From Ralstonia sp. A12 (GTDB lineage: Bacteria > Pseudomonadota > Gammaproteobacteria > Burkholderiales > Burkholderiaceae), in NCBI RefSeq assembly GCF_000801955.1, contig NZ_JSZO01000014.1, positions 186,001-250,000 of the forward strand: a stretch of DNA of 64,000 nt. Reading direction: 5' to 3'. The first letter of the stretch is position 1. Each line of letters opens with the position of its first letter. Shown here piece after piece: positions 35,520 through 45,952 of this stretch. The translations under genes and the position numbers were made by a program. Under the pieces are notes generated by a model that did no database searches, had not been told where the DNA came from, and saw only the letters and a program-made list of their open reading frames with translations.

Positions 35520-35936
35520 ATGGCCGGACTTTCCGCCGACACCCCACACCCGACCGGCATTACCGTGCACACGCAATCGCGCGTGCTGGAGATCGCCTTT
35601 GCCGACGGCAAGCAGTTCAGCCTGCCGTTCGAATACCTGCGCGTGCTGTCGCCGTCGGCTGAAGTGCAGGGGCATGGGCCGGGGCAGGAAGTGCTGCAGA
35701 CCGGTAAGCGCGAAGTAGGCATCGTCGGCGTGGAGCCGGTGGGCAACTACGCGATCCGCCCGCTGTTCTCCGACGGCCATGATTCCGGCATCTTCGACTG
35801 GGCCTACCTGTACCGCCTCGGCGCCGAACACGACACGCTGTGGCAGGCCTACCTCGACCGCCTGGCCGCTGCCGGTGTCGACCGCGATGCGCCGATGGCC
35901 GCCAATGCCGGCCACGCCTGCGGCCACGGCCACTGA
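35520..35936 (+). CDS. DUF971 family protein
   Basis: 138 residues matching DUF971, the N-terminal domain of gamma-butyrobetaine hydroxylases ([26 protein letters not shown], given here in part; then [21 protein letters not shown]). A C-terminal CGHGH tail could bind metal. Stand-alone DUF971 genes next to ubiE are conserved in betaproteobacteria; some relatives act in iron-sulfur or ubiquinone biology, but the role is unsettled. Gap to ubiE is 61 bases. Confidence 0.88.
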   Translation: MAGLSADTPHPTGITVHTQSRVLEIAFADGKQFSLPFEYLRVLSPSAEVQGHGPGQEVLQTGKREVGIVGVEPVGNYAIRPLFSDGHDSGIFDWAYLYRLGAEHDTLWQAYLDRLAAAGVDRDAPMAANAGHACGHGH

Positions 35937-35997
35937 TTGCCGAGTTCTTATTTCACTGTCCGCGGCGCACACGCGCCGCACCGTATTTCTTTCTGTC

Positions 35998-36729
35998 ATG
36001 AGCCAAACCCACTTCGGATTCGAGAAGGTCGACGAGCGCGAGAAGGCCGGCAAGGTCGCCGGTGTGTTCCATTCCGTCGCCAGCAAGTACGACGTGATGA
36101 ACGACCTGATGTCCGGTGGACTGCATCGCGTGTGGAAGATGTTCACCATCGCCCAGGCAGCGGTGCGCCCCGGCTACAAGGTGCTCGACATTGCCGGCGG
36201 CACGGGTGATCTGGCCAAGGCATTCGCGCGTCAGGCGGGCCCCACGGGCGAGGTGTGGCTGACCGACATCAACGAATCGATGCTGCGCGTCGGCCGCGAC
36301 CGCCTGCTCGACGCCGGTGTGCTCACGCCCAACTGCCTGTGCGATGCCGAGCACATTCCCTTTCCAGATGCTTACTTCGACGTAGTGACAGTGGCATTCG
36401 GCTTGCGCAACATGACGCACAAGGATCGAGCACTCGCCGAGATGCGCCGCGTCGTCAAACCGGGCGGCAAGGTGATGGTGCTGGAGTTCTCCAAGGTGTG
36501 GCAGCCGCTGGAGAAGGCCTACGACGTGTATTCGTTCAAGGTGCTGCCGTGGTTGGGCAGCAAGGTGGCCGGCGATCCAGAGAGCTATCGCTACCTGGCC
36601 GAGTCCATCCGCATGCACCCCGATCAGGAAACGCTCAAGCAGATGATGGAACAGGCCGGGTTGGACTCGGTCGAATACTTCAACCTGACGGCGGGTGTCG
36701 TGGCCCTGCACGTTGGTCGTCGCCTCTGA
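35998..36729 (+). CDS. ubiE: Ubiquinone/menaquinone C-methyltransferase
   Basis: 243 residues from the ATG at 35998. UbiE signatures are [21 protein letters not shown] near the N-terminus, the SAM loop [16 protein letters not shown], the central [14 protein letters not shown], and [16 protein letters not shown]. It methylates the benzoquinol ring of ubiquinone precursors (and demethylmenaquinone where present) using SAM. It heads the ubiE, Tim44-domain, ubiJ, ubiB gene group, linked to respiratory quinone synthesis. Confidence 0.96.
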   Translation: MSQTHFGFEKVDEREKAGKVAGVFHSVASKYDVMNDLMSGGLHRVWKMFTIAQAAVRPGYKVLDIAGGTGDLAKAFARQAGPTGEVWLTDINESMLRVGRDRLLDAGVLTPNCLCDAEHIPFPDAYFDVVTVAFGLRNMTHKDRALAEMRRVVKPGGKVMVLEFSKVWQPLEKAYDVYSFKVLPWLGSKVAGDPESYRYLAESIRMHPDQETLKQMMEQAGLDSVEYFNLTAGVVALHVGRRL

Positions 36730-36858
36730 CCGGTTTTTTATTGGTCCACCAGATGGGCGATGCAGCGCACTGCGACGATATGCCACGATCCTTCACATTG
36801 AATTTTGGCGTTGACGTCCTCATCTAATGGCGTCACTGCCATTGGAGAGAAGACAGCG

Positions 36859-37899
36859 ATGAGTTTGCATTGGGGTGGAAAATTGATGGTCGGCGCGCTG
36901 GTCGCGACGATCGCACTGGGCGCGGCGGTGGACGCCAACGCCAAGCGTATGGGCGGCAGCCGCAGCGTCGGCAAGCAGTCGTCGTCGGTCACGCAATCGC
37001 AACAGAGCGCACCAACATCGCCGACCGCGCCGACAAGACAAGCGGCACCGGCCGCGCAGCCGTCGCCGGCAGCACCGGCTCCGGCCGCTCCGGCAGCAAA
37101 GCCTGGGCGTAACTGGGGTGGCATGCTCGGCGGTCTGGCCGCAGGCCTGGGTATCGGTTATCTGTTGTCGAAATTCGGTCTGGGCGCGGGCCTCGCCTCG
37201 CTGCTGTCGAACCTGATCCTGATCGCCCTCGTCGCCTTCGTGGTGATGTGGATCATCCGCAAGGTGCGTGGCACGCGTCCGCAAGGTCCGGCCTACGCCA
37301 CGGGTGGCCCGTCGCTGGGTGGTGATCGTGAGCCGTATGTGCCGCAACCCGCGGCACCGGCTCCGCAGGCTGCCGCTTCATCGTTCAACACCGGAGGTAC
37401 CAACACGTCGGGTTTGGGCGCAGGCGCGCCGACGGCTGCGCAATCGTGGAGCCTGGGTGGCCCGGCCGAACCGGCCGCCGTCAACGCGCAGCCCGCAGTC
37501 GCCGCACCGCAGCAGCCGTGGGGCGTGCCTGCCGATTTCGACACGCAAGCCTTCCTGCGTAACGCCAAGGTCTACTTCATCCGCCTGCAGGCCGCGTGGG
37601 ATGCAGGCAACCTGAACGACATCCGCGAATTCACGACGCCGGAGATGTTTGCCGAGATCAAGATGGACCTGGCCGATCGCGGCGCCACGCCCAACAAGAC
37701 CGACGTGGTGTCGGTCGAAGCGGAGATGCTCGGCATCGAGACGCAAGCCGGTGAGTACCTCGCGAGCGTGCGCTTCTCGGGCATGATTCGCGAAGAAGCC
37801 AGCGCGCCGGCCCAGCCGTTTGCCGAGGTGTGGAACCTGTCCAAGCCGACGCAAGGCAGCGGCGGCTGGGTGCTAGCCGGTATCCAGCAATTGCAGTAA
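36859..37899 (+). CDS. Tim44-like domain membrane protein
   Basis: 346 residues from the ATG at 36859 (GGAGAGAAG upstream). An N-terminal signal or anchor (LMVGALVATIALGAAV) is followed by an Ala/Pro/Gln-rich linker, a glycine-rich helix (GMLGGLAAGLGIGYLLSKFG) and a second membrane helix (LILIALVAFVVMWIIRKV). The C-terminal Tim44/NTF2-like domain starts about residue 225 (FDTQAFLRNAKVYFIRLQAAWD). In mitochondria Tim44 works in protein import; in bacteria the role of such proteins is unknown. It lies between ubiE and ubiJ in many Burkholderiales. It is followed by a hairpin and a terminator. Confidence 0.87.
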   Translation: MSLHWGGKLMVGALVATIALGAAVDANAKRMGGSRSVGKQSSSVTQSQQSAPTSPTAPTRQAAPAAQPSPAAPAPAAPAAKPGRNWGGMLGGLAAGLGIGYLLSKFGLGAGLASLLSNLILIALVAFVVMWIIRKVRGTRPQGPAYATGGPSLGGDREPYVPQPAAPAPQAAASSFNTGGTNTSGLGAGAPTAAQSWSLGGPAEPAAVNAQPAVAAPQQPWGVPADFDTQAFLRNAKVYFIRLQAAWDAGNLNDIREFTTPEMFAEIKMDLADRGATPNKTDVVSVEAEMLGIETQAGEYLASVRFSGMIREEASAPAQPFAEVWNLSKPTQGSGGWVLAGIQQLQ

Positions 37900-37908
37900 C
37901 GCGGTAAG

Positions 37909-37940
37909 TGTTGAAACGGCGCAAAACGGCCGTTTCAACA
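37909..37940 (+). other. Perfect 12-base inverted repeat after the Tim44-domain gene
   Basis: TGTTGAAACGGC (37909-37920) pairs with GCCGTTTCAACA (37929-37940) around an 8-base loop. It sits 9 bases after the stop and 14 bases before the terminator hairpin, so the transcript ends in two stacked stems. No T-run follows this one. Confidence 0.7.
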
Positions 37941-37953
37941 TTCCCCGTAAAAT

Positions 37954-37984
37954 AGGGCCCGACCGTCCGGTTCGGGCCCTTTTT
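37954..37984 (+). terminator. Rho-independent terminator after the Tim44-domain gene
   Basis: AGGGCCCGA (37954-37962) pairs with TCGGGCCCT (37972-37980) around a 9-base loop, followed by TTTTG. It separates ubiE-Tim44 from ubiJ-ubiB, which need their own promoter or readthrough. Confidence 0.9.
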
Positions 37985-38024
37985 GTTGCCCACCGGCTAG
38001 CCCGTTATTGCGCACCGTTGCCGC

Positions 38025-38693
38025 ATGTCTTCGACAGCTACCTCGTCTTCATTTCCCCTCGTGCTGATGCAGCCGTTGCTGCTCGCGCTCAATCATCTGC
38101 TGCGCCAGGAACCCTGGGCGCAGGAAACGCTACGGCCGTTCGCGGGTCGCGCTGCGCGCTTTGATCTGGCCCCAGTCTCGGTGACGCTGCAGGTGGATGC
38201 AGCGGGTCTCGTGACGGCGCCGGAGGCGGGCGTGGAGCCGGCCGTGACCGTGGTGGTGCCGCTTGCTGCTGCGGCCAGCGACTACGCGACGGGTGGACAG
38301 GCCGCCGTGCTCAAGCACGTGCGCATCGAGGGCGAGGCTGAATTTGCCAACGTGCTCTCGACGCTGCTGCGCAACCTGCGCTGGGATGCGGCGGAAGACC
38401 TTTCGCGCGTGTTTGGCGATGTGATCGCGCAGCGCATGGTGAGTGGTGCCCAGGCTGCCCGCACCGAAGCGACGCGCGTCAGCCGCTCGCTGGCCGAGGC
38501 GGTGGCGTCGTACCTGACCGATGAACAACCCACGCTGGTGCGCCACGCACGCCTCGCACAATTCGCCGCCGACGTGGCCGCGCTGCGCGATGCGGAAGCG
38601 CGGCTCGCCAAACGCCTGGAGCGACTTGAGAAGCTCCAACGCCCGGCAACCTCCATCGCATCTTTGACCACCGGCCCGGGTGAATCGGCATGA
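38025..38693 (+). CDS. ubiJ: Ubiquinone biosynthesis accessory factor UbiJ (SCP2 domain)
   Basis: 222 residues. The N-terminal half is an SCP2 lipid-binding domain ([17 protein letters not shown], then [16 protein letters not shown] and the [16 protein letters not shown] segment). The C-terminus is a long helix ([17 protein letters not shown]). UbiJ binds hydrophobic ubiquinone intermediates and organises the Ubi complex. The neighbours ubiE and ubiB confirm it. Its stop overlaps the ubiB start (ATGA). Confidence 0.92.
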   Translation: MSSTATSSSFPLVLMQPLLLALNHLLRQEPWAQETLRPFAGRAARFDLAPVSVTLQVDAAGLVTAPEAGVEPAVTVVVPLAAAASDYATGGQAAVLKHVRIEGEAEFANVLSTLLRNLRWDAAEDLSRVFGDVIAQRMVSGAQAARTEATRVSRSLAEAVASYLTDEQPTLVRHARLAQFAADVAALRDAEARLAKRLERLEKLQRPATSIASLTTGPGESA

Positions 38694-40267
38694 CGCGCTT
38701 CTTCCGGCTGGGCAAGATTGTTTTCGTCATCCTGTACTACGGGTTGGATCAGCTCGTGCTGTCGGGCTTCAAGAGCCGCCGTATCCGCGCGCTGGTGTGG
38801 CTGCTGACGCTGGGTCGCAAGCCCAAGCGCCCGCGTGGTGAGCGTCTGCGCCTCGCCCTTGAACAGCTCGGGCCCATCTTCGTGAAGTTCGGGCAGGTGC
38901 TATCAACGCGGCGCGATCTGCTGCCGCCCGATGTGGCTGATGAATTGGCCAAACTGCAGGATCGTGTGCCGCCGTTCGATCCGAAGGTGGCCGCTGCGAT
39001 CGTCGAGAAGTCGCTGGGCAAGCCGCTGTCGGCGCTGTTCCATCGCTTTGACCACCATCCGGTGGCGAGCGCGTCGATTGCGCAGGTGCACTTCGCCACG
39101 CTGCGCGGCGGTCCGGACGACGGCCGCGAGGTCGCCGTGAAGGTGCTGCGTCCAGGCATGCTGCCCGTCATCGACAGCGACTTGGCGCTGATGCGTGATC
39201 TGGCCACGTGGATGGAAAAACTCTGGGCCGACGCCAAGCGCCTGAAGCCGCGCGAGGTGGTCGCCGAGTTCGACAAGTATCTGCACGACGAACTCGACCT
39301 GATGCGCGAGGCGGCCAACGCCAGCCAGCTGCGCCGCAATTTCGCCAAATCCGACCTGCTGCTGGTGCCCGAGGTCTTCTGGGACTGGTGTACCTCCGAC
39401 GTGTTCGTGATGGAGCGCATGCACGGCATGCGCATCTCGCACACGGAGGAGCTACGGGCGGCCGGTGTCGATATGGGCAAGCTGGCGCGCGACGGCGTGG
39501 AGATCTTCTTCACGCAGGTCTTCCGCGATGGCTTCTTCCACGCCGACATGCACCCCGGCAACATCCTCGTGAGCGTGGCACCGGAGACGCTGGGTCGCTA
39601 CATCGCACTGGATTTCGGCATCGTCGGGGCGCTGTCGGAGTTCGACAAGAACTACCTCGCGCAGAACTTCCTGGCGTTCTTCCAGCGCGATTACCACCGC
39701 GTGGCGGTGCTCCATATCGAATCCGGCTGGGCGCCGGAAGAGACGCGCGTGGAAGAGCTCGAAGGTGCCATCCGCGCGTGCTGCGAACCCTATTTCGACC
39801 GGCCGCTGGGCGAGATCTCGCTGGGGCTCGTGCTGATGCGTCTGTTCCAGACCTCGCGCCGCTTCAACGTAGAAGTGCAGCCGCAACTCGTGCTGCTGCA
39901 GAAGACGCTGTTGAACGTGGAAGGCCTGGGCCGCCAGCTCGATCCGGACCTGGACCTGTGGAAGACCGCCAAGCCCTTCCTCGAGCGCTGGATGCACGAG
40001 CAGATCGGCTGGCGCGGCCTTGTCGAACGCCTGAAGGTGGAAGCGCCGCAATGGGCGAACATGCTGCCGAACGTTCCGCGTCTCGTGCACCAGATTCTGG
40101 ACCGCCATGCCAACAGCAACGGCAATGCCCAGACCGACGCATTGACCGCGCTGCTCGCCGAGCAACGGCGTACCAACCGGCTGCTTTCGGCTGCGTTGCT
40201 GTTCATTGGCGGGTTCTCGGTCGGCATCATCGCTACGCACGTGCTGGCGTGGCTGGCCCGTCATTGA
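38690..40267 (+). CDS. ubiB: UbiB, ABC1/ADCK-type atypical kinase for ubiquinone synthesis
   Basis: 525 residues, full length. The KxGQ motif is [16 protein letters not shown] near 64-79. A kinase-like core has the invariant lysine in [12 protein letters not shown] and the DFG-like metal site in [10 protein letters not shown]. Two C-terminal hydrophobic segments ([20 protein letters not shown]) anchor it in the inner membrane. UbiB ATPase activity helps extract lipid precursors for ring hydroxylation. It forms an overlapping pair with ubiJ. Confidence 0.96.
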   Translation: MTRFFRLGKIVFVILYYGLDQLVLSGFKSRRIRALVWLLTLGRKPKRPRGERLRLALEQLGPIFVKFGQVLSTRRDLLPPDVADELAKLQDRVPPFDPKVAAAIVEKSLGKPLSALFHRFDHHPVASASIAQVHFATLRGGPDDGREVAVKVLRPGMLPVIDSDLALMRDLATWMEKLWADAKRLKPREVVAEFDKYLHDELDLMREAANASQLRRNFAKSDLLLVPEVFWDWCTSDVFVMERMHGMRISHTEELRAAGVDMGKLARDGVEIFFTQVFRDGFFHADMHPGNILVSVAPETLGRYIALDFGIVGALSEFDKNYLAQNFLAFFQRDYHRVAVLHIESGWAPEETRVEELEGAIRACCEPYFDRPLGEISLGLVLMRLFQTSRRFNVEVQPQLVLLQKTLLNVEGLGRQLDPDLDLWKTAKPFLERWMHEQIGWRGLVERLKVEAPQWANMLPNVPRLVHQILDRHANSNGNAQTDALTALLAEQRRTNRLLSAALLFIGGFSVGIIATHVLAWLARH

Positions 40268-40298
40268 CGTCCTGATTGCCGCTCTGCTCATCCCTGCC

Positions 40299-40925
40299 AT
40301 GACCGAACCGCCCGTCTTCCAATCCCGTGATGCCGCTGATCCCGCTTTCTGGGATGAGCGCTTCAGCCGCGACCACACACCTTGGGATGCGCACGGCGTG
40401 CCGGCCGCCTTCCGGCAATTCCTGGAAGCGCAGCCTGCGCCACTTTCCACATTGATCCCGGGCTGCGGCAATGCCTATGAGGCCGGTTGGCTGGCTGAGC
40501 GCGGCTGGCCTGTGACGGCGATCGACTTTGCGCCGAGCGCAGTCACGTCGGCCAAGGTCGTGCTGGGCCCCTATGCCAACGTGGTGGAGTTGGCGGATTT
40601 CTTCCGCTTTGCGCCGCACTGGCCGGTGCAGTGGATTTACGAGCGCGCGTTCCTCTGTGCAATGCCACGCCGGTTGTGGCCGGATTACGCTGCGCAGGTT
40701 GCGAAGCTGCTGCCGCCGGGTGGCTTGCTGGCGGGCTTCTTTGCCGTGGTGGAGGGCAGGGAGACATCGCCCAAGGGGCCGCCGTTCGAGACGACGCAGG
40801 CCGAACTGGACGCACTGCTGTCACCGGCTTTTGAGCGCATCAGCGACACGCCCATCGACGAGGCGGATTCGATCCCGGTGTTTGCCGGCCGCGAGCGTTG
40901 GCAGGTCTGGCGCCGCAGGGGCTGA
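40299..40925 (+). CDS. SAM-dependent methyltransferase, thiopurine-methyltransferase (TPMT) family
   Basis: 208 residues from the ATG at 40299. A TPMT-like start (FWDERFSRDHTPWDAHGVP), the SAM loop LIPGCGNAYEAGWLAERG and the FFRFAPHWPVQWIYERAFLCA region match this family. Bacterial members methylate thiols, selenium or tellurium compounds. It follows ubiB by 31 bases and may ride on its transcript. The substrate is not evident. Confidence 0.88.
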   Translation: MTEPPVFQSRDAADPAFWDERFSRDHTPWDAHGVPAAFRQFLEAQPAPLSTLIPGCGNAYEAGWLAERGWPVTAIDFAPSAVTSAKVVLGPYANVVELADFFRFAPHWPVQWIYERAFLCAMPRRLWPDYAAQVAKLLPPGGLLAGFFAVVEGRETSPKGPPFETTQAELDALLSPAFERISDTPIDEADSIPVFAGRERWQVWRRRG

Positions 40926-41084
40926 CGGATCCAGTACCCGGCCGCGGCCACTGTTGGTGCGAAGCAACATTGGCGGCGATCAACGAAAAGCCTGCGGACG
41001 CCCGTTGCGGGCCACTGCACAAAAATATGGCAAACGCGGCGGCATTCGTGGTCGCACCGATGCCCCGCCGGGGTGTCCCATCGC

Positions 41085-41090
41085 TATAAT
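41085..41090 (+). promoter_or_regulatory. Perfect -10 hexamer upstream of the SSF symporter gene
   Basis: TATAAT at 41085-41090, 67 bases before the ATG at 41157. No good -35 lies 16-18 bases upstream (GCCCCG), so an activator may be needed. Confidence 0.45.
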
Positions 41091-41156
41091 CCCGCCACTT
41101 CGCCCGGCGCCCGGCTTGGCCGCCAACGGGATTTCCTGCAATTCTTCCGCGCTGCC

Positions 41157-42596
41157 ATGCTGATCTGGTTTGTCATTATTTACTGGGTGATTTCGGTCGG
41201 GATCGGCCTCTGGGCTGCGCTGCGTGTGCGCGATGCGGCCGATTTTGCGGTGGCCGGCCGCAGCTTGCCGTTTTATGTTGTGACCGCCACGGTGTTTGCC
41301 ACCTGGTTCGGCTCCGAGGCCGTGCTCGGCATTCCTGCAGAATTTCTCAAGGACGGCCTGCACGGTGTGGTGGCCGATCCGTTCGGTTCGTCCCTGTGCC
41401 TGATCCTGGTGGGCTTGTTCTTCGCCAAGCCGCTGTACCGGATGAACCTGCTCACCATTGGTGACTTCTATCGCAACCGCTTTGGCCGTCTGGCTGAAAC
41501 GCTGACCACCCTGTGCATCGTCGTGTCGTACCTGGGCTGGGTGGCGGCGCAGATCAAAGCGCTGGGCCTGGTGTTCTACACCGTGTCGGACGGCGGGGTC
41601 TCGCAGGACATGGGCATGATGATCGGCGCGGCCAGCGTGCTGGTCTACACGCTCTTCGGCGGCATGTGGTCGGTGGCCGTGACCGACTTCATCCAGATGA
41701 TCATCATCGTGATCGGCATGCTGTACATCGGCTGGGAAGTCTCGGGCCAAGCCGGCGGTGTGGGCACGGTGGTGGCGCACGCGGCGGCTTCGGGCAAGTT
41801 CTCGTTCTGGCCGGCATTCAACCCGATCGAGATCATCGGCTTTGTGACCGCCTGGATCACCATGATGCTCGGCTCGATTCCGCAGCAGGACGTGTTCCAG
41901 CGCGTGACCTCGTCACGTACCGAGCGCATCGCTGGCACGGCTTCGATTCTGGGCGGCGTGCTGTACTTCATGTTCGCGTTCGTGCCGATGTTCCTGGCGT
42001 ATTCCGCCACGCTGATCGACCCGGCCATGGTCGAGCAATACATGAAGACCGATTCGCAGCTCATCCTGCCCAACCTGGTGCTGCAGCATGCGCCGGTCTT
42101 TGCGCAGGTGATGTTCTTCGGCGCGCTGCTCTCCGCCATCAAGAGCTGCGCGAGCGCGACACTGCTGGCGCCGTCCGTCACCTTTGCTGAAAACGTGCTG
42201 CGCCCGCTGCTGCCGAACATGGACGACAAGCGCTTCCTGCGCGTGATGCAGGCGGTGGTGCTGGTCTTCACGGTGCTGGTGACGCTGTTTGCGCTGAACT
42301 CGCACCTGTCGATCTTCCACATGGTCGAGAGCGCCTACAAGGTGACGCTGGTGGCGGCCTTCGTGCCGCTGGCCTTCGGCCTGTTCTGGAAGCGCGCGAC
42401 CAAGCAGGGCGGCCTGCTGGCCATCATCCTGGGTCTGGCCGCGTGGGTCTGGTGCGAAGTGTTCTTGCCGGATGCGGCGCTTCCGCCACAATTGGTCGGC
42501 CTGCTGGCCAGCCTGGGCGCGATGATCGTGGGCTCGCTCGGGCCGCAGTGGATCGAGAATCGCGCGCCGACCACCAAGGCCGCCACGCAAGCCTGA
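41157..42596 (+). CDS. Sodium:solute symporter family transporter
   Basis: 479 residues from the ATG at 41157. About thirteen hydrophobic segments follow the SSF/LeuT-fold plan: MLIWFVIIYWVISVGIGLW first, the conserved AGRSLPFYVVTATVFATWFGSE in the second region, and AWITMMLGSIPQQDVFQRVTS mid-protein. It couples Na+ flow to uptake of an organic solute (proline, pantothenate or acetate-like). The substrate cannot be read from the neighbourhood. Confidence 0.9.
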   Translation: MLIWFVIIYWVISVGIGLWAALRVRDAADFAVAGRSLPFYVVTATVFATWFGSEAVLGIPAEFLKDGLHGVVADPFGSSLCLILVGLFFAKPLYRMNLLTIGDFYRNRFGRLAETLTTLCIVVSYLGWVAAQIKALGLVFYTVSDGGVSQDMGMMIGAASVLVYTLFGGMWSVAVTDFIQMIIIVIGMLYIGWEVSGQAGGVGTVVAHAAASGKFSFWPAFNPIEIIGFVTAWITMMLGSIPQQDVFQRVTSSRTERIAGTASILGGVLYFMFAFVPMFLAYSATLIDPAMVEQYMKTDSQLILPNLVLQHAPVFAQVMFFGALLSAIKSCASATLLAPSVTFAENVLRPLLPNMDDKRFLRVMQAVVLVFTVLVTLFALNSHLSIFHMVESAYKVTLVAAFVPLAFGLFWKRATKQGGLLAIILGLAAWVWCEVFLPDAALPPQLVGLLASLGAMIVGSLGPQWIENRAPTTKAATQA

Positions 42597-42712
42597 TCCA
42601 GCGCCGCCGGCCAAGGGCCAATGAAATGCGCGGTGTGCCACATTGTGGCGCGCCGCCATCGCCCATGCTGCAACCTCGCGCAACCGCGGTCAGGAATCCC
42701 ACTGAAAGGGTT

Positions 42713-42718
42713 TATAAT
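42713..42718 (+). promoter_or_regulatory. -10 element upstream of the FmdB/DUF502/aspS group
   Basis: TATAAT at 42713-42718 (in GTTTATAATTC), about 160 bases before the FmdB start. The -35 region is weak. Confidence 0.45.
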
Positions 42719-42876
42719 TCAAGGCTTTGCGCGCCCGTGCTCGTCAAATGGACTTGCAACCGGCGCAGTTGCCCCGATCTTTCGCGAGCCTGTGCGCCTT
42801 TCTGCGCCGGAATGGCGGTTGGCGCGGGCATTTCAACCGTTTTCTCGAATTTCGTTTGTTCCAGGGTGAGGACACC

Positions 42877-43218
42877 ATGCCGATCTATGCTTATCGATGC
42901 GACGCCTGCGGCCACGCCAAGGATGTGCTGCAGAAGATGAGCGACGCGCCGCTGACGGATTGCCCGGAGTGCGGCGCGCCGGCGTTCAAGAAGCAGCTCA
43001 CCGCTGCCGGCTTCCAGCTCAAGGGTTCGGGCTGGTACGTGACGGATTTCCGCGGTGGCTCGGGCGGCACGTCGGCGGCCAGCACGGCAGCCAAGACGGA
43101 TGCCGCTGCCCCTGCTGCTGCGCCAGCAACCTCGGCCGCTGCGTCCGACAGCGCGTCCACCGCCAGCGCCGCTCCGGCGGCTTCCGGTGGTTGTGGCTCG
43201 TCGTGCGCGTGCCACTGA
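42877..43218 (+). CDS. FmdB-family zinc ribbon protein
   Basis: 113 residues from the ATG at 42877, with GGTGAGG upstream. The zinc ribbon is formed by C-D-A-C and C-P-E-C in MPIYAYRCDACGHAK and TDCPECGAPAF. A low-complexity Ala/Ser/Thr tail leads to a cysteine-rich end (GGCGSSCACH), which may bind a second metal. The family acts as small regulatory or assembly proteins. Members next to a DUF502 gene and aspS are common in betaproteobacteria. Confidence 0.9.
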   Translation: MPIYAYRCDACGHAKDVLQKMSDAPLTDCPECGAPAFKKQLTAAGFQLKGSGWYVTDFRGGSGGTSAASTAAKTDAAAPAAAPATSAAASDSASTASAAPAASGGCGSSCACH

Positions 43219-43249
43219 TCGCATCGCTTACGCCTCGGCCCACCGCCCC

Positions 43250-43999
43250 ATGAAACAGAAAACCAGCGCACTCAAGACGTGGTTCCTGACCGGTCTTCTG
43301 GTGCTCGTCCCGCTTGCGATCACGCTGTGGGTGCTGTCGCTCATCATCGGCACGATGGACCAGAGCCTGGCGCTGCTGCCGTCGGCCTGGCAGCCCGATC
43401 GCCTGCTCGGCGTGAAGATCCCCGGCCTGGGCGCGATCCTGACGCTGCTGTTCATCCTGATCGTGGGCGTGTTTGCACACAACTTCATCGGTCAGAAACT
43501 GGTGACGTGGTGGGAAGCGGTGCTGGGCCGCATTCCCGTGGTCGGCCCGATTTATTCGAGCGTGAAGCAGGTGTCGGACACGCTGCTGTCGTCCAGTGGC
43601 AATGCGTTCCGCAAGGCGCTGCTGGTGCAGTACCCGCGCGAGGGCTCGTGGACGATCGCCTTCCTGACCGGCCGCCCCGGCGGTGACGTTGAGAACCACC
43701 TGCAGGGCGAGTACGTGAGCGTGTACGTGCCGACTACGCCGAACCCGACCTCGGGCTTCTTCCTGATGATGCCCAAGGCCGACACCATCGAGCTGGACAT
43801 GACGGTGGATGCGGCGCTCAAGTACATCGTGTCGATGGGGGTGGTGGCGCCTGAAACGCTGCCGCGCCGCATGGACCCGCCTGATGCCTCGCCACATACG
43901 GAGGACCGGTTGCCGGCAGGAGGGTTGCAAGACCTGCCGCGCGACCCTTCGAATCCGACCGCGCTGCCTGATGCTGGCGGCGCCGTATCAGCTCCTTAA
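43250..43999 (+). CDS. DUF502 family integral membrane protein
   Basis: 249 residues from the ATG at 43250. Two membrane helices (WFLTGLLVLVPLAITLWVLSLI and GAILTLLFILIVGVFAHNFI) precede a soluble domain with the family segments GRIPVVGPIYSSVKQVSDTL and VYVPTTPNPTSGFFLMMPK. The C-terminal 40 residues are Pro/Asp-rich and unconserved. The function of DUF502 is not established. It lies between FmdB and aspS, as in other betaproteobacteria. Confidence 0.9.
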   Translation: MKQKTSALKTWFLTGLLVLVPLAITLWVLSLIIGTMDQSLALLPSAWQPDRLLGVKIPGLGAILTLLFILIVGVFAHNFIGQKLVTWWEAVLGRIPVVGPIYSSVKQVSDTLLSSSGNAFRKALLVQYPREGSWTIAFLTGRPGGDVENHLQGEYVSVYVPTTPNPTSGFFLMMPKADTIELDMTVDAALKYIVSMGVVAPETLPRRMDPPDASPHTEDRLPAGGLQDLPRDPSNPTALPDAGGAVSAP

Positions 44000-44098
44000 G
44001 TCTTATTCGGCCGGCAGCGCGAGTCACCCCTCCGGCCCCCACGATCAACTTTCTCGCGCGACGCCCTGTTGGCGGCGCGCTTCGCGGAAAACCACAAC

Positions 44099-45925
44099 AT
44101 GCAAATGCGTACTCAATACTGCGGTCAGGTCACCGAACAACTGCTCGGCCAGAGCGTCACCCTGTCGGGTTGGGCCCATCGCCGTCGCGACCACGGTGGC
44201 GTGATCTTCATCGACCTGCGTGACCGTGAAGGCCTGGTGCAGGTCGTGTGCGACCCGGACCGCCCGGAGATGTTCAAGGTGGCAGAAGGCGTGCGTAACG
44301 AGTTCTGCCTGCAGGTGAAGGGCCTCGTGCGCGCCCGTCCGGAAGGCACCACCAACGCCAACCTCGCCAGCGGCAAGATTGAAGTGCTGTGCCAAGAGCT
44401 GACGGTGCTCAATGCCTCCGTCACGCCGCCGTTCCAGCTGGATGACGACAACCTGTCGGAAACCACCCGCCTGACGCACCGCGTGCTGGACCTGCGCCGC
44501 CCGCAGATGCAATACAACCTGCGCCTGCGCTACAAGGTGGCGATGGAAGTGCGCAAGTACCTGGACGACAAGGGCTTCATCGACATCGAAACGCCGATGC
44601 TGACCAAGAGCACGCCGGAAGGTGCGCGCGATTACCTGGTGCCCTCGCGTGTGAACGCCGGCCAGTTCTTCGCGCTGCCGCAATCGCCGCAGCTCTTCAA
44701 GCAAATGCTGATGGTGTCGGGCTTCGACCGCTACTACCAGATCACCAAGTGCTTCCGCGACGAAGACCTGCGTGCTGACCGCCAGCCCGAATTCACCCAG
44801 ATCGACTGCGAAACGTCGTTCCTGACCGAGCAGGAAATCCGCGACCTGTTTGAAGAAATGATCCGCACGGTGTTCAAGAACACCATGTCGGTCGAGCTGG
44901 ATGCCAAGTTCCCGGTGATGGAGTTCCGCGAGGCGATGGCCCGCTTCGGTTCGGACAAGCCGGACCTGCGCGTGAAGCTGGAATTCACCGAGCTGACCGA
45001 CGCCATGAAGGACGTCGACTTCAAGGTGTTCTCGGCTGCAGCCAACGCTGAAGGCGGCCGTGTGGTGGCGCTGCGCGTGCCGGGCGGTGCTGCCCTGTCG
45101 CGCGGCGATATCGACGCCTACGGCAAGTTCGTCGAAATCTACGGCGCCAAGGGCCTGGCTTGGATCAAGGTCAACGAAGTGGCCAAGGGCCGCGACGGCC
45201 TGCAATCGCCGATCGTGAAGAACCTGCACGACGCGGCCATCGCCGAGATCCTCAAGCGCAGCGCAGCGCAGGACGGCGACATCCTGTTCTTCGGCGCTGA
45301 CCGCGCCAAGGTCGTGAACGATGCGATGGGTGCGCTGCGCCTGAAGATCGGTCACTCCGACTTCGCCAAGAGCAGCGGTCTGTTTGAAGACGTCTGGAAG
45401 CCGCTGTGGGTGGTGGACTTCCCGATGTTCGAGTACGACGAGGAAGACGCACGCTGGGTGGCCATGCACCACCCGTTCACGAGCCCGAAGGACGAGCACC
45501 TGGAATACCTGGAAACCGATCCGGGCAAGTGCATCGCCAAGGCCTACGACATGGTGCTGAACGGCTGGGAAATCGGCGGCGGCTCGGTGCGGATCTACCG
45601 CGAAGAAGTGCAGAGCAAGGTGTTCCGCGCCCTGAAGATCAACGACGAAGAGGCCCGTGCCAAGTTCGGCTTCCTGCTGGATGCGCTGCAATACGGTGCG
45701 CCCCCGCACGGCGGCATCGCCTTCGGCCTGGACCGCGTTGTCACGATGATGGCCGGCGCTGACTCGATCCGCGACGTGATCGCCTTCCCGAAGACGCAGC
45801 GTGCACAGGATCTGCTCACGCAGGCGCCGAGCCCGGTCGACGAGAAACAATTGCGCGAATTGCACATTCGTCTGCGCGCTGCCGAGGCAAAGGTGGCTGC
45901 ACCGAACGCTGCAACGACGGCCTGA
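44099..45925 (+). CDS. aspS: Aspartate--tRNA ligase
   Basis: 608 residues from the ATG at 44099 (44105 is also possible). Class II motifs are intact: the anticodon-binding domain [19 protein letters not shown], motif 2 [18 protein letters not shown], a bacterial GAD insert in the middle, and motif 3 [13 protein letters not shown]. It charges tRNA-Asp. Many Burkholderiales lack AsnRS and use a non-discriminating AspRS with GatCAB, but this window does not show which applies. A terminator follows. Confidence 0.97.
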   Translation: MQMRTQYCGQVTEQLLGQSVTLSGWAHRRRDHGGVIFIDLRDREGLVQVVCDPDRPEMFKVAEGVRNEFCLQVKGLVRARPEGTTNANLASGKIEVLCQELTVLNASVTPPFQLDDDNLSETTRLTHRVLDLRRPQMQYNLRLRYKVAMEVRKYLDDKGFIDIETPMLTKSTPEGARDYLVPSRVNAGQFFALPQSPQLFKQMLMVSGFDRYYQITKCFRDEDLRADRQPEFTQIDCETSFLTEQEIRDLFEEMIRTVFKNTMSVELDAKFPVMEFREAMARFGSDKPDLRVKLEFTELTDAMKDVDFKVFSAAANAEGGRVVALRVPGGAALSRGDIDAYGKFVEIYGAKGLAWIKVNEVAKGRDGLQSPIVKNLHDAAIAEILKRSAAQDGDILFFGADRAKVVNDAMGALRLKIGHSDFAKSSGLFEDVWKPLWVVDFPMFEYDEEDARWVAMHHPFTSPKDEHLEYLETDPGKCIAKAYDMVLNGWEIGGGSVRIYREEVQSKVFRALKINDEEARAKFGFLLDALQYGAPPHGGIAFGLDRVVTMMAGADSIRDVIAFPKTQRAQDLLTQAPSPVDEKQLRELHIRLRAAEAKVAAPNAATTA

Positions 45926-45952
45926 CGTCACGCTTCACACGGCAAACACAAG

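Noticed and set aside
36730-36760. A terminator after ubiE (GACCGGTTTTTT)
   Set aside because: The T-run is present but the preceding stem is only 4-5 base pairs, too weak to call.
42621-42869. A small Cys-containing protein before FmdB
   Set aside because: The TATAAT promoter element lies inside it and there is no ribosome site; it is more likely leader sequence.
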